A stretch of 64,000 nt of DNA, taken from contig NZ_JACBYS010000003.1 in NCBI RefSeq assembly GCF_013408245.1, forward strand, positions 186,001 to 250,000. Reading direction: 5' to 3'. The DNA comes from Duganella sp. 1224 (GTDB lineage Bacteria > Pseudomonadota > Gammaproteobacteria > Burkholderiales > Burkholderiaceae_D). The position numbers and the translations under genes were made by a program. The notes beneath the pieces are model-generated. The model saw nothing but the letters and a program-made list of their open reading frames with translations. It was not told the origin of the DNA and made no database searches. Positions 17,923 through 27,104 of this stretch are shown in pieces (position 1 is the first letter of the stretch; each line of letters starts with the position of its first letter).

Positions 17923-18228
17923 TCAGTCCTCGATGATCGGTTGCCCGACCATCGCGTCAACCCGCTCGCGCAATTGCTTGCCCGGCTTGAAGTGAGGCAC
18001 CCGTTTTTCGGGCACCATCACCTTGTCGCCCGACTTCGGATTGCGTCCGATGCGCGGTGGCCGGCTGTTGAGGGCAAAGCTGCCAAAACCGCGGATCTCG
18101 ATGCGCTGACCGGTCGCCAGGGCGTTGGTCATCGCATCCAGAATGGTCTTGACGGCATATTCCGCATCTTTGGCCACCAGCTGAGAATAACGCTCAGCCA
18201 GGCGGTTAATCAGTTCGGACTTAGTCAT
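17923..18228 (-). CDS. ihfB: Integration host factor subunit beta
   Basis: A 101-residue HU/IHF-family DNA-bending protein. Seen: [17 protein letters not shown], the beta-arm region with [20 protein letters not shown], and the C-terminal [20 protein letters not shown]. The proline-containing arm NPKSG that intercalates into DNA is present. IHF-beta pairs with IHF-alpha (encoded elsewhere) in recombination, replication and transcription control. It directly follows rpsA (13-base gap), the arrangement conserved in proteobacteria. Confidence 0.97.
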   Translation of the reverse strand: MTKSELINRLAERYSQLVAKDAEYAVKTILDAMTNALATGQRIEIRGFGSFALNSRPPRIGRNPKSGDKVMVPEKRVPHFKPGKQLRERVDAMVGQPIIED

Positions 18229-18241
18229 CGCGAACTAGTGC

Positions 18242-19918
18242 TTAGTTCTTGTTGTCCAGCTTGGCTTTCAGCAGTGCGCCCAGGCTGGTGGTGCCCGAAG
18301 CGGCGTTGCTGTCGGCGGCGATGTTCTTCATCGCTTCCGCGGTGTCGGCCGAATCCTTGGCTTTGATCGACAGCTGGATCGAACGTGCTTTGCGGTCGAT
18401 GTTGATCACCAGGGCCTCGACGGTGTCGCCGACTTTCAGGTGGGTGCCAGCATCTTCCACGCGGTCACGCGAGATTTCCGACGCGCGCAGGTAGCCTTCG
18501 ACTTCTTCCGACAGCTGGATCACGGCGCCCTTAGGCTCCACCGATTTCACGGTGCCGGTCACCAGCGAACCCTTGTCGTTCATGGCGGCGAAGTTGTTGA
18601 ATGGATCGCCTTCCAGTTGCTTGACGCCCAGGGACACGCGCTCACGCTCAACGTCGATGGCCAGAACGATGGCTTCCAGTTCGTCACCTTTCTTGAACTT
18701 GCGCACGGCTTCTTCGCCGGACTCGGTCCACGACAGGTCGGACAGGTGCACCAGGCCGTCGATGTTGCCAGCCAGGCCGATGAACACGCCGAAGTCGGTG
18801 ATCGACTTGATCGCGCCCTTGACCTTGTCACCCTTCTTGTGGGTCACGCCGAAGTCGTCCCATGGGTTGGCCTTGCACTGCTTCATGCCCAGCGAGATAC
18901 GACGACGCTCTTCGTCGATCTCCAGCACCATCACTTCTACTTCGTCGCCCAGCTGGACAACCTTGTTAGGAGCGACGTTCTTGTTGGTCCAGTCCATTTC
19001 CGACACGTGGACCAGGCCTTCGATGCCCTGTTCCACTTCCACGAACGCGCCGTAGTCGGTCAGGTTGGTCACTTTACCGAACAGGCGGGTGCCTTGTGGG
19101 TAACGACGCGACAGGCCGGTCCATGGGTCGTCGCCCAGTTGCTTCACGCCCAGCGAAACACGGTTCTTCTCTTGATCGTACTTCAGAACCTTGGCGGTGA
19201 TTTCCTGGCCAACGGTCAGCACTTCCGATGGGTGACGCACACGACGCCATGCCAGGTCGGTGATGTGCAGCAGGCCGTCGATGCCGCCCAGGTCCACGAA
19301 CGCGCCGTAGTCGGTGATGTTCTTCACCACGCCGGTCACCACGGTGCCTTCTTTCAGGGTTTCCATCAGCTTCTGACGCTCTTCGCCCATCGACGCTTCG
19401 ATGACGGCGCGGCGCGACAGCACAACGTTGTTACGCTTGCGGTCCAGCTTGATCACTTTGAATTCGAGGGTCTTGCCTTCGAACGGGGTGGTGTCCTTGA
19501 CTGGACGGGTGTCCACCAGCGAACCAGGCAGGAAAGCACGGATGCCGTTGGTCAGCACGGTCAGGCCGCCCTTGACTTTGCCGTTCACGGTGCCGACGAC
19601 GATCTCGCCCGACTCCATTGCTTTTTCCAGCGCCAGCCACGATGCCAGACGCTTGGCCTTGTCGCGCGACAGGATGGTATCGCCGAAACCATTTTCCAGC
19701 GATTCGATGGCCACGGAAACGAAGTCACCTACTTTGACTTCCAGTTCGCCTTGGTCATTTTTGAATTCTTCAACAGGGATGAAAGCTTCCGATTTCAGGC
19801 CTGCGTTGACGATCACGAAGTTGTGATCCAGACGAACGACTTCAGCCGAAATTACTTCGCCCGAGCGCATATCTTGACGCGACAGGGATTCTTCGAAGAG
19901 GGCTGCAAAACTTTCCAT
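18242..19918 (-). CDS. rpsA: 30S ribosomal protein S1
   Basis: A 558-residue protein with six S1 RNA-binding repeats; for example [40 protein letters not shown] and [20 protein letters not shown] start successive repeats. S1 binds mRNA and promotes initiation on the 30S subunit. The lower local GC and the preferred codon use fit a highly expressed gene. The N-terminus [12 protein letters not shown] is typical. Upstream lies cmk (75-base gap), downstream ihfB. Confidence 0.98.
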   Translation of the reverse strand: MESFAALFEESLSRQDMRSGEVISAEVVRLDHNFVIVNAGLKSEAFIPVEEFKNDQGELEVKVGDFVSVAIESLENGFGDTILSRDKAKRLASWLALEKAMESGEIVVGTVNGKVKGGLTVLTNGIRAFLPGSLVDTRPVKDTTPFEGKTLEFKVIKLDRKRNNVVLSRRAVIEASMGEERQKLMETLKEGTVVTGVVKNITDYGAFVDLGGIDGLLHITDLAWRRVRHPSEVLTVGQEITAKVLKYDQEKNRVSLGVKQLGDDPWTGLSRRYPQGTRLFGKVTNLTDYGAFVEVEQGIEGLVHVSEMDWTNKNVAPNKVVQLGDEVEVMVLEIDEERRRISLGMKQCKANPWDDFGVTHKKGDKVKGAIKSITDFGVFIGLAGNIDGLVHLSDLSWTESGEEAVRKFKKGDELEAIVLAIDVERERVSLGVKQLEGDPFNNFAAMNDKGSLVTGTVKSVEPKGAVIQLSEEVEGYLRASEISRDRVEDAGTHLKVGDTVEALVINIDRKARSIQLSIKAKDSADTAEAMKNIAADSNAASGTTSLGALLKAKLDNKN

Positions 19919-19992
19919 AATAATAAAACTTCCAGGTTAGCCAGTAAGGCTCGCACAATGCGACTTCAACTGGGTTAGGGTTGGTAAAGGTG

Positions 19993-20661
19993 TTACTTGG
20001 TGATACTTGCGTACCATTTCAAGACCTGATCGACCGCTTCGTCAGCGGTCATTTCGGAGGTATCGAGCACGTGCGCGCCTGCTGCCGGGACCAGCGGAGC
20101 GATCGCCCGTTTCGTATCCCGGTCGTCGCGCGCCTGCAAATCCATCAGTAGGTCTTCCATATTAGCAGAAAAACCCTTGTCTATCAATTGCTTATAACGG
20201 CGCCCCGCGCGCGCCGCCACGGACGCGGTCAAAAACACCTTGAGCGGGGCGTGCGGGAAGATCACCGAGCCCATGTCGCGGCCGTCCGCCACCAGGCCCG
20301 GCGCCTTGCGGAAGCCCAGCTGCAGCCCGGTCAGCGCGTGGCGCACCGCCGGGAAGGTGGCGATCTTCGACGCCGTGTTGCCGACCTCCTCGGCGCGGAT
20401 GGCGTCGGTGACGTTTTCGTGCGACAGGATGATGTCGCCGCCCTGGAAGCTGCAATGCAGGTGCTCGGCCAGCTTGGCCAGCGCGTGCTCGTCGGCCAGG
20501 TCGGTGCCGCGGCGCAGCGCCGACAGCGCGGTCAGGCGGTATAGCGCGCCGGAATCCAGGTAGTGGAAGCCGAGCTGGTCGGCCACGCGGTGCGCGACGG
20601 TGCCCTTGCCGGAGGCGGTCGGGCCGTCGATGGTGATGACGGGAATCTGGGAAGTTGCCAT
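19993..20661 (-). CDS. cmk: Cytidylate kinase
   Basis: A 222-residue kinase that phosphorylates CMP and dCMP. P-loop [13 protein letters not shown] near the N-terminus; the CMP-binding stretch [20 protein letters not shown] and the [12 protein letters not shown] lid region are in place. The start at 20661 ([13 protein letters not shown]) is preferred over an upstream frame that extends into aroA. Only five bases separate it from the aroA stop, and it precedes rpsA, as in many proteobacteria. Confidence 0.96.
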   Translation of the reverse strand: MATSQIPVITIDGPTASGKGTVAHRVADQLGFHYLDSGALYRLTALSALRRGTDLADEHALAKLAEHLHCSFQGGDIILSHENVTDAIRAEEVGNTASKIATFPAVRHALTGLQLGFRKAPGLVADGRDMGSVIFPHAPLKVFLTASVAARAGRRYKQLIDKGFSANMEDLLMDLQARDDRDTKRAIAPLVPAAGAHVLDTSEMTADEAVDQVLKWYASITK

Positions 20662-20666
20662 GGTAT

Positions 20667-21977
20667 TTACTTTGCTATGTTGGCAAATGCGGTGAAATAG
20701 TCGGGGAAGGTCTTGTTCACGCATTTCGGATCGTTGATGCGGGTGGCCGCGCCCTTGCGCAGCGCGCCGTCCAGCGACACCAGCGAGAAGCACATCGCCA
20801 TGCGGTGATCGTCGTAGGTGTCAATGGTAGCAGGCGCCAGGGTCGCCGGCGGCGTCACCTTGATATAGTCCGGGCCCTCCTCCACCGTGGCGCCGACCTT
20901 GCGCAGCTCGGTGGCCATGGCGGCGATGCGGTCGGTTTCCTTGACGCGCCAGCTGGCGATGTTGCGCAGCGTCGACGGGCGGTCGGCGTACAGCGCGGCC
21001 ACGGCGATGGTCATGGCGGCGTCGGGGATGTGGTTGAAGTCGGCGTCGATGGCCTTCAGCGGGCCGTTGGCGCGGGCCTCGATCCAGTTGTCGCCCATGG
21101 TGATGTGCGCGCCCATCTGCTCCAGTGCGGCGGCAAAGCGGACGTCGCCCTGGATCGAGTTGTTGCCGACACCCTCCACCCGCACCGGCCCGCCGCCGAT
21201 GGCACCGGCGGCCAGGAAGTACGAGGCCGATGAGGCGTCGCCCTCGACGTGGATGGTGCCGGGCGACTGGTAGACCTGGCCGGGTTCGATGGTGAACGAC
21301 GCCCAGCCGTTCTGCCCGACCTTGACGCCGAAGCGGCGGATCAGGTTGAGGGTGATTTCGATGTAGGGCTTGGAAATCAGCTCGCCGATGACGTCGATGG
21401 TGATGGCGTGGTCTTTGGCCATCAGCGGCGCCACCATCAGCAGCGCGGTGAGGAACTGGCTGGAGACGTCGCCGCGCACCGACAGGCGCTGGGTGGTGAT
21501 CTTGCCCTGCTTGATGTGCAGCGGCGGAAAGCCCGGATTGCCGGTGTATTCGACGTTGGTGCCGGCGGCGTTGAGCGCGTCGACCAGGTCGCCGATCGGG
21601 CGCTCGTGCATGCGCGGCACGCCGTGCAGCGTGTAGTCGCCGCCGATGACGGCCAGCGCGGCGGTCAATGGGCGGATGGCGGTGCCGGCGTTGCCCATGA
21701 ACAGATCGGCCGATTTGTTGGGCAGCACGCCGGCCACGCCGGTAACGTGGTGGATGGTGCCGGTGGCGGTTTTCTCCTCGGTCCACTGCACGCCGAGCGA
21801 GCGCAGCGCGGCCAGCATGACGGCGGTATCGTCCGAGGCCAGCAGGTCGACGATGGCAACCTGCCCCTGCGACAGCGCCGACAGTAGCAGGATGCGGTTG
21901 GAGATGGACTTGGAGCCCGGCAGGCGCACCGTGCCCTGAACGTGGGAGACGGGTTGGAGGTCAATAAAATCGGTCAT
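20667..21977 (-). CDS. aroA: 3-phosphoshikimate 1-carboxyvinyltransferase (EPSP synthase)
   Basis: A 436-residue enzyme of the shikimate pathway, joining shikimate 3-phosphate and PEP. N-terminal [17 protein letters not shown]-site motif [14 protein letters not shown] (class I; a Met is replaced by Ile compared with the E. coli motif, with the glyphosate-sensitivity residues Gly and Ala kept), and the late motif [10 protein letters not shown]. The start at 21977 gives [12 protein letters not shown]; a longer in-frame extension crosses the palindrome and is rejected. Part of the run pheA-hisC-tyrA-aroA-cmk. Confidence 0.96.
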   Translation of the reverse strand: MTDFIDLQPVSHVQGTVRLPGSKSISNRILLLSALSQGQVAIVDLLASDDTAVMLAALRSLGVQWTEEKTATGTIHHVTGVAGVLPNKSADLFMGNAGTAIRPLTAALAVIGGDYTLHGVPRMHERPIGDLVDALNAAGTNVEYTGNPGFPPLHIKQGKITTQRLSVRGDVSSQFLTALLMVAPLMAKDHAITIDVIGELISKPYIEITLNLIRRFGVKVGQNGWASFTIEPGQVYQSPGTIHVEGDASSASYFLAAGAIGGGPVRVEGVGNNSIQGDVRFAAALEQMGAHITMGDNWIEARANGPLKAIDADFNHIPDAAMTIAVAALYADRPSTLRNIASWRVKETDRIAAMATELRKVGATVEEGPDYIKVTPPATLAPATIDTYDDHRMAMCFSLVSLDGALRKGAATRINDPKCVNKTFPDYFTAFANIAK

Positions 21978-22038
21978 ACAAAAAATCCTTAAAATACGTG
22001 CGCGGATGGCACCCGCGAAACCCGCACTGCGGCGGCCA

Positions 22039-22068
22039 GGGGTCTGACCCCGTACGGGGTCAGACCCC
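22039..22068. repeat. Intergenic double palindrome, copy 4
   Basis: Version A, 30 bases, perfect: GGGGTCTGACCCC, GTAC, GGGGTCAGACCCC. It lies between tyrA and aroA on the same strand. Flanking CCCGCACTGCGGCGGCCA on the left and CCGGGGTTGGC...CTCACTC on the right resemble copies 1 and 5. Confidence 0.97.
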
Positions 22069-22111
22069 ATCGTCCGGGGTTGGCGCCGGGGCTCACTCGC
22101 CGGCCGCGTGT

Positions 22112-23047
22112 TTAGTCCTTCGGCGGCGCCTCGGCCGTCTCGATTGCGGTAATCCATTGGTGACGCGCGTGCTGGGCGTTGGCGTAGACGCGCTCCAGCG
22201 CCGCCCCGTCGTTGGCGGCCAGGTGGGCGCGCAGTGTCGTCAATTGTGCCATGTACGCGTCCAGCTCGGTCAGCAGCGCTGGCTGGTTGGCCAGGCTGAT
22301 GTCGCGCCACATTTCCGGCGACGAGCCGGCGATCCGCGTGAAGTCGCGGAAGCCGCTGGCGGCGTACTGGAACAGCAAATCCGCGTGCGGCTTGTTGGCG
22401 ATGTCGTCCACCAGCGCGTAGGCCAGCAGGTGCGGCAGGTGGCTGACGGCGGCGAACACCTTGTCGTGCTCCTCCGCCGTCAGGCGGTGGAGGATGGCGC
22501 CGCAGGCGCGCCACGCGGCGGCCACGCGCTCGATATCGGCGTCGCTGTTTTCAGGCAGCGCGGTCAGCACCACTTTTTTGCCGATGTAGAGGTGATCGAT
22601 GGCGGCGTCCGGGCCGTTGGTTTCGCGGCCGGCGATCGGGTGGCCCGGCACGAACTGCGCGACCTTGTCGCCCAGCGCGCGGCGCGCGGCGGCCACCACG
22701 TCGGACTTGGTGCTGCCGGCGTCGGTGACGACCGTGCCCTCGCCCAGGTGCGGCGCGATCGCCGCCAGTATCGCTTCGGTCTGCGCCACCGGCGCGGCCA
22801 GCAGCACCAGGTCGGCGCCGGCCAGCGCTTCCGCCAGCGACAGCGGCGCCGGGCCAACGGCAGCAGCCAGCGCGGCCGGCCCGCTTACGCCGATGGCGTC
22901 GATAATGCCCAACTCCAGCGCGCGCGCCATCGACGCGGCCGAACGGCCGACGCCGACGATCTCGCGCACGGCGCCAGCCTTTTTCAGCGCCCGCGCAAAC
23001 GAGCCGCCGATCAGGCCTACGCCAAAAATAACGACTTTGTTCAGCAT
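22112..23047 (-). CDS. tyrA: Prephenate dehydrogenase
   Basis: A 311-residue NAD(P)-dependent enzyme converting prephenate to 4-hydroxyphenylpyruvate for tyrosine. Rossmann motif [20 protein letters not shown], then the catalytic-region motif [10 protein letters not shown] and a histidine in [10 protein letters not shown]. No chorismate mutase or ACT domain is attached. The start ATG at 23047 abuts the hisC stop (23048), so the two are likely co-translated. Confidence 0.94.
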   Translation of the reverse strand: MLNKVVIFGVGLIGGSFARALKKAGAVREIVGVGRSAASMARALELGIIDAIGVSGPAALAAAVGPAPLSLAEALAGADLVLLAAPVAQTEAILAAIAPHLGEGTVVTDAGSTKSDVVAAARRALGDKVAQFVPGHPIAGRETNGPDAAIDHLYIGKKVVLTALPENSDADIERVAAAWRACGAILHRLTAEEHDKVFAAVSHLPHLLAYALVDDIANKPHADLLFQYAASGFRDFTRIAGSSPEMWRDISLANQPALLTELDAYMAQLTTLRAHLAANDGAALERVYANAQHARHQWITAIETAEAPPKD

Positions 23048-24157
23048 TTACTCCGCCAGTGCTTTCGTCAGCGCCTCGATGAACGCTTCATTTTCTTCCG
23101 GCAGGCCGATGGAAATGCGCAGCCACTCCGGCAGCCCGTAACCGCCGACCGGACGCACGATCACGCCCTGCTTTAGCAGCGACAGATTGATGCGCGCGCC
23201 GGCGCCGGCATCGTCACCCACCTTGACCAGCACGAAGTTGCCGTGCGACGGCACATATTCCAGACCGAGCTTGTCGAACGCCGCGACCATCTGCTGATAG
23301 CCTTCCTTGTTATTGGCCGCGCCGCGCGCCAGGAACGCCTTGTCGTTCAACGCCGCGATGGCCGCCGCTTGCGCCAGCGAGTTGACGTTGAAGGGCTGAC
23401 GGATGCGGTTCATCAGGTCCGTCACCGCCGGCTGCGCAATGGCGAAACCGACGCGCAGGCCGGCCAGGCCGTAGGCTTTCGAGAAGGTGCGCGACACCAG
23501 CAGGTTGGGATACTTCTTCACCCACGCGGCCGACTCAAACTGGTCCTCCGGCGACAGGTACTCGTTGTAGGCCTCGTCCAGCACCACCACCACGTGCGCC
23601 GGCACCTTGGCCAGGAAGGCTTCGATTTCGGCCGCCGGAATGAAGGTGCCGGTCGGGTTGTTCGGATTGGCGATGAACACCAGGCGCGTATCGTCGCGGA
23701 TCGCCGCCAGCATGGCCGGCAGGTCGTGGCCGTAATGCTGCGCCGGCACGATGATGTGCTGCGCGCCCACGCCCTGCGTGGCCAGCGCGTACACGGCGAA
23801 CGAGTACTGCGAATACACCACCGACTGGCCGCGCTCCACGAACGCGTGGGCGGCGATTTCCAGGATGTCGTTGGAGCCGTTGCCGAGCGTGATCCAGTCG
23901 GTCGGCACGTCGTAGCGCGCGGCCAGCGCGCCTTTCAGGTCGAAGCCGTTGGCGTCCGGGTAGCGGCCCAGCTCCGCCATCGCGGCCGCCATGGCCTGTT
24001 TGGCCGATTCCGGCACGCCGAACGGATTCTCGTTGGACGCCAGCTTGACGATGCTGGCTTCATCCAGGCCGAATTCGCGCGCGACTTCCGCGATCGGTTT
24101 GCCGGCCTGGTAAGGGGCGATGGCGCGGACGTATTCCGGGCCGTAGGTCTTGGTCAT
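23048..24157 (-). CDS. hisC: Histidinol-phosphate aminotransferase
   Basis: A 369-residue class I/II PLP aminotransferase. N-terminal LASNENPFGVPESA, substrate-binding region NPNNPTGTFIP, PLP lysine in SRTFSKAYGLAGLRVG. HisC copies inside aromatic amino-acid operons often act on phenylalanine and tyrosine precursors as well; its place between pheA and tyrA suggests this dual use, which is inference. Eighteen bases separate it from pheA. Confidence 0.93.
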   Translation of the reverse strand: MTKTYGPEYVRAIAPYQAGKPIAEVAREFGLDEASIVKLASNENPFGVPESAKQAMAAAMAELGRYPDANGFDLKGALAARYDVPTDWITLGNGSNDILEIAAHAFVERGQSVVYSQYSFAVYALATQGVGAQHIIVPAQHYGHDLPAMLAAIRDDTRLVFIANPNNPTGTFIPAAEIEAFLAKVPAHVVVVLDEAYNEYLSPEDQFESAAWVKKYPNLLVSRTFSKAYGLAGLRVGFAIAQPAVTDLMNRIRQPFNVNSLAQAAAIAALNDKAFLARGAANNKEGYQQMVAAFDKLGLEYVPSHGNFVLVKVGDDAGAGARINLSLLKQGVIVRPVGGYGLPEWLRISIGLPEENEAFIEALTKALAE

Positions 24158-24175
24158 AGTGTCTCTCTCGTGTTC

Positions 24176-25249
24176 TCAGTTCAGGCTGACAGGGTAGGAT
24201 CCCAGCACTTTGAAGAAGGCGGCGTTGTTCTGCAACTCCGCCAGGGCGTCGGCCACCGCCTTGTCCCGCACGTGGCCCTGCACGTCGACGTAGAAGTAGT
24301 ACTCCCACGTGCCGGTGCGCGCCGGCCGCGACTCGAAGCGCGTCATCGACACGCCATGCTGCGCCAGCGATCCCAGCAGGCGGTAGATCGACCCCGCCTT
24401 GTGCGGCGCCGCCAGCGCCAGCGAGGTGCGGTCCTCGCCCGACGGGCCGGCGTGCAGCGTGCCGATGACGGCGAAGCGGGTGCGGTTGTGCGGATCGTCC
24501 TGGATGTTGGCCTTGACCGTGCCCAGGCTGTAACGCACGCCGGCACGTTCGCCGGCGATGGCCGCCAACGCGTGGTCGTCGCGCGCCATGCGCGCCGCCT
24601 CGGCGTTGGACGATACCGCGATGCGTTCCAGGTTCGGGTAGTTGTTGTTCAGCCAGATCTGGCATTGGGCCAGCGCCTGCGCGTGGGCGCAGATGGCGGT
24701 GACGCCGTCCATGTTGCCGGTGCCGGTCAGCAGGCTGTGACGTACGGCGATCGCCACCTCGCCGCTGATGGTCAGCGGCGTGTGCAGCAGCAGGTCCAGC
24801 GTGCGGCCGATGGCGCCCTCGGTCGAATTCTCGACCGGCACCACGCCGAATTCGGCAGTGCCGGCCTCGGTGGCGCGGAACACTTCGTCGATCGAGGCGC
24901 ACGGCAGCACGTCGACCGCGGTGCCGAATTGTTCGTACACCGCCTGCTCGCTGTAGGTGCCGGCCGGGCCCAGGAAGGCGACGGTGACGCGTTTTTCCAG
25001 CGAGCGGCAGGCGGACATGATCTCGCGCCAGATGGTTTGCAGTTCGGCGTTGCCCATCGGGCCGGGATTGCGTTCGGCCACGCCGCGCAGCACCTGGGCT
25101 TCGCGCTCGGGGCGGAACACCGGCGCGCCGGTTTCGGCCTTGACATGGCCCACTTCCTGCGCCACGCGCGCGCGCTGGTTCAGCAGGTCAAGGATTTGCG
25201 CGTCGATCGCATCGATCTGCTCGCGCAAGGGGGTAAGTTTATCGTTCAT
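24176..25249 (-). CDS. pheA: Bifunctional chorismate mutase / prephenate dehydratase (P-protein)
   Basis: A 357-residue enzyme. Residues about 5-90 are an AroQ chorismate mutase helix bundle (LTPLREQIDAIDAQILDLLN). Residues about 95-270 are prephenate dehydratase (TVAFLGPAGTYSEQAV, VPVENSTEGAIG, and the catalytic region NRTRFAVIG). The end is an ACT domain with the ESRP motif (FESRPARTGTWEYYF), where phenylalanine would bind for feedback inhibition. The start at 25249 (MNDKLTPLRE) is chosen over one 12 codons upstream. First committed steps to phenylalanine. Confidence 0.95.
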   Translation of the reverse strand: MNDKLTPLREQIDAIDAQILDLLNQRARVAQEVGHVKAETGAPVFRPEREAQVLRGVAERNPGPMGNAELQTIWREIMSACRSLEKRVTVAFLGPAGTYSEQAVYEQFGTAVDVLPCASIDEVFRATEAGTAEFGVVPVENSTEGAIGRTLDLLLHTPLTISGEVAIAVRHSLLTGTGNMDGVTAICAHAQALAQCQIWLNNNYPNLERIAVSSNAEAARMARDDHALAAIAGERAGVRYSLGTVKANIQDDPHNRTRFAVIGTLHAGPSGEDRTSLALAAPHKAGSIYRLLGSLAQHGVSMTRFESRPARTGTWEYYFYVDVQGHVRDKAVADALAELQNNAAFFKVLGSYPVSLN

Positions 25250-25310
25250 AGTTAGCGTAAATTCCTCTGCTATCGCCTGCGGCACCGTTCACCCCGCACT
25301 GCGGCGAACA

Positions 25311-25340
25311 GGGGTCTGACCCCGTACGGGGTCAGACCCC
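25311..25340. repeat. Intergenic double palindrome, copy 5
   Basis: Version A, 30 bases, perfect. It sits in the serC-pheA gap with the best-preserved flanks: ACCGTTCACCCCGCACTGCG on the left and CCGTCCGGGGTTGGCC...CTCACTC on the right. Confidence 0.97.
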
Positions 25341-25369
25341 AGCCGTCCGGGGTTGGCCGCGCGGCTCAC

Positions 25370-26458
25370 TCATCTGCCGGCGAATTCGTTCAGGTAATCG
25401 ACCAGCGCCTGCACGCCCTCGATCGGCATGGCGTTATAGATCGATGCGCGCATGCCGCCGACGGACTTGTGGCCCTTCAGTTGCAGCAGGCCGCGCGCCT
25501 TGGCGCCGGCCAGGAATGCGTCGTTCCCGCTTTCGTCCTTCAGGTAGAAAGGCACGTTCATGCGCGAGCGGTTTTGCGGCGCCACGCGGTTCTGGTAAAA
25601 ATCGTCCGCGTCCAGCGCGGCGTACAGCAGGTCGGCCTTGGCCTTGGCGCGGCGCTCCATCTCGGCCACGCCGCCCTGCCGCTTCAGCCACTGGAACACC
25701 AGGCCGGCGATATAGATGCCGTAGGTGGGCGGCGTGTTGTACATCGACTCGTTGTCGGCCACCAGCTTGAAGTCGAACGCCGACGGGCATGCCGGCAGCG
25801 CCTTGCCCAGCAAATCGTCGCGGATAATCACGATGGTCACGCCGGCCGGGCCGATGTTCTTCTGCGCGCCGGCGAAGATCACGCCGTAGCGCGACACATC
25901 GATCACGCGCGACAGGATGTGCGACGACATGTCAGCCACCAGCACGCGCTGCGCCAGGCGGGCGTCGTCGAAGTCCGGCTGGAACTCGACGCCGTCGATG
26001 GTCTCGTTGGTGCACATGTGCAGATAGGCCGCATCGGCGGCGGGCGTGAGCCGCCAGCCGGCCTGCGGCGGCACCGCCGTCGTCGACGACGCGGCGATAT
26101 TCACGTTGGCGTATTTGCCAGCCTCCTTGATGGATTTGGCCGACCACGACCCGGTGTGAATGAAATCGATGGTTGCGCCGGCGGGCTTGTGGCCCAGCAG
26201 GTTCAACGGGATCAGGGCGTTCTGCGACAGTCCGCCGCCCTGCATGAACAAGATCTTGTAATTGTCCGGTACTGCCAGCAGCTCGCGCAGATCGCGCTCG
26301 GCCGCCTTGTAAATCGACATAAACTCCGGTCCGCGGTGGCTCATCTCCATCACCGACATGCCGCTGCCATGCCAGTCCAGCATTTCGGCGGCCGCCTGCG
26401 TCAGCACTTCCTTCGGCAGTACGGCGGGGCCGGCGGAAAAGTTGTAGATATGAGTCAT
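25370..26458 (-). CDS. serC: Phosphoserine aminotransferase
   Basis: A 362-residue class V PLP aminotransferase making 3-phosphoserine (serine path) and also serving in pyridoxal 5'-phosphate synthesis. N-terminal [15 protein letters not shown], the HRGPEF motif, and the PLP lysine in [14 protein letters not shown]. The C-terminal [12 protein letters not shown] is typical. Located between the DUF2059 gene and pheA, the conserved gyrA-serC-pheA order of betaproteobacteria. Confidence 0.96.
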   Translation of the reverse strand: MTHIYNFSAGPAVLPKEVLTQAAAEMLDWHGSGMSVMEMSHRGPEFMSIYKAAERDLRELLAVPDNYKILFMQGGGLSQNALIPLNLLGHKPAGATIDFIHTGSWSAKSIKEAGKYANVNIAASSTTAVPPQAGWRLTPAADAAYLHMCTNETIDGVEFQPDFDDARLAQRVLVADMSSHILSRVIDVSRYGVIFAGAQKNIGPAGVTIVIIRDDLLGKALPACPSAFDFKLVADNESMYNTPPTYGIYIAGLVFQWLKRQGGVAEMERRAKAKADLLYAALDADDFYQNRVAPQNRSRMNVPFYLKDESGNDAFLAGAKARGLLQLKGHKSVGGMRASIYNAMPIEGVQALVDYLNEFAGR

Positions 26459-26477
26459 TGCGATCCTTCAGTGGGGG

Positions 26478-27023
26478 TTATTTCTGTTGCTGCTGCAGCT
26501 TCTGCATCATCGGCCCGATGCGGCGCGCGACGATCTGCTGGCCAACCTGCATGCCCTCGCCCATCAGCTGCGGCATCTTGGTCAGCATCTTGGCGCCGAC
26601 CGGCGTGCGGTAGAAGGCGGTGATCTGCTTCAGCTCATCGGCGCTGAAATTGCGCGCGTAAATCGGCACGGTTTCGTTGAGGATGTCGTCCACCAGCGCC
26701 GGGTCGTTCAGCACCGACTGCATGGCGCTGACGGCGCCCGGCAACTCGGCTTCCATTTGCGCCAGCGCCTTCTGCTTGTCGTCGGCACTGAGCTTGGGGT
26801 TGTTCTTGATGGCTGCTTCGGCGCCGCCGCGCATCGAGGCGGCCATGCCCTGCGCCATCTGCTGCATCATCCCCTGCAGCACGGCGCGGTAATTCATCGA
26901 ATCGAACAGCTCCCGGGCGGCGGCGGTGGAGGCCGCATCGGCGGTCTGCGCATACAGCGCCGGGGCGGCGGTCAGCGCCAGCGCGGCGGCCGCACAAGCC
27001 AGGCATTGCTTCAGTTGTTTCAT
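26478..27023 (-). CDS. DUF2059 domain-containing secreted protein
   Basis: A 181-residue exported protein. The signal peptide runs to about residue 25 (ALTAAPALYAQ). The remainder is helical and Met/Gln-rich (GMMQQMAQGMAASM), with the DUF2059 core PIYARNFSADELKQITAFY and FYRTPVGAKMLTKMP. DUF2059 proteins are small periplasmic proteins of unknown function. The gene lies in the gyrA-serC gap, a place where this family is often seen in Burkholderiales. Confidence 0.9.
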   Translation of the reverse strand: MKQLKQCLACAAAALALTAAPALYAQTADAASTAAARELFDSMNYRAVLQGMMQQMAQGMAASMRGGAEAAIKNNPKLSADDKQKALAQMEAELPGAVSAMQSVLNDPALVDDILNETVPIYARNFSADELKQITAFYRTPVGAKMLTKMPQLMGEGMQVGQQIVARRIGPMMQKLQQQQK

Positions 27024-27104
27024 ATCGTCTCCTTGAAATAATAACGGGGCCAGTTCTATTGTCGCGCAATAGTCGTGGCCCCGCTGACTCCCGGAAAAGC
27101 GAGC

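Noticed and set aside
20667..22514. Extended N-terminus for aroA
   Set aside because: The extra part crosses the double palindrome and overlaps tyrA; MTDFIDLQ at 21977 is the family start.
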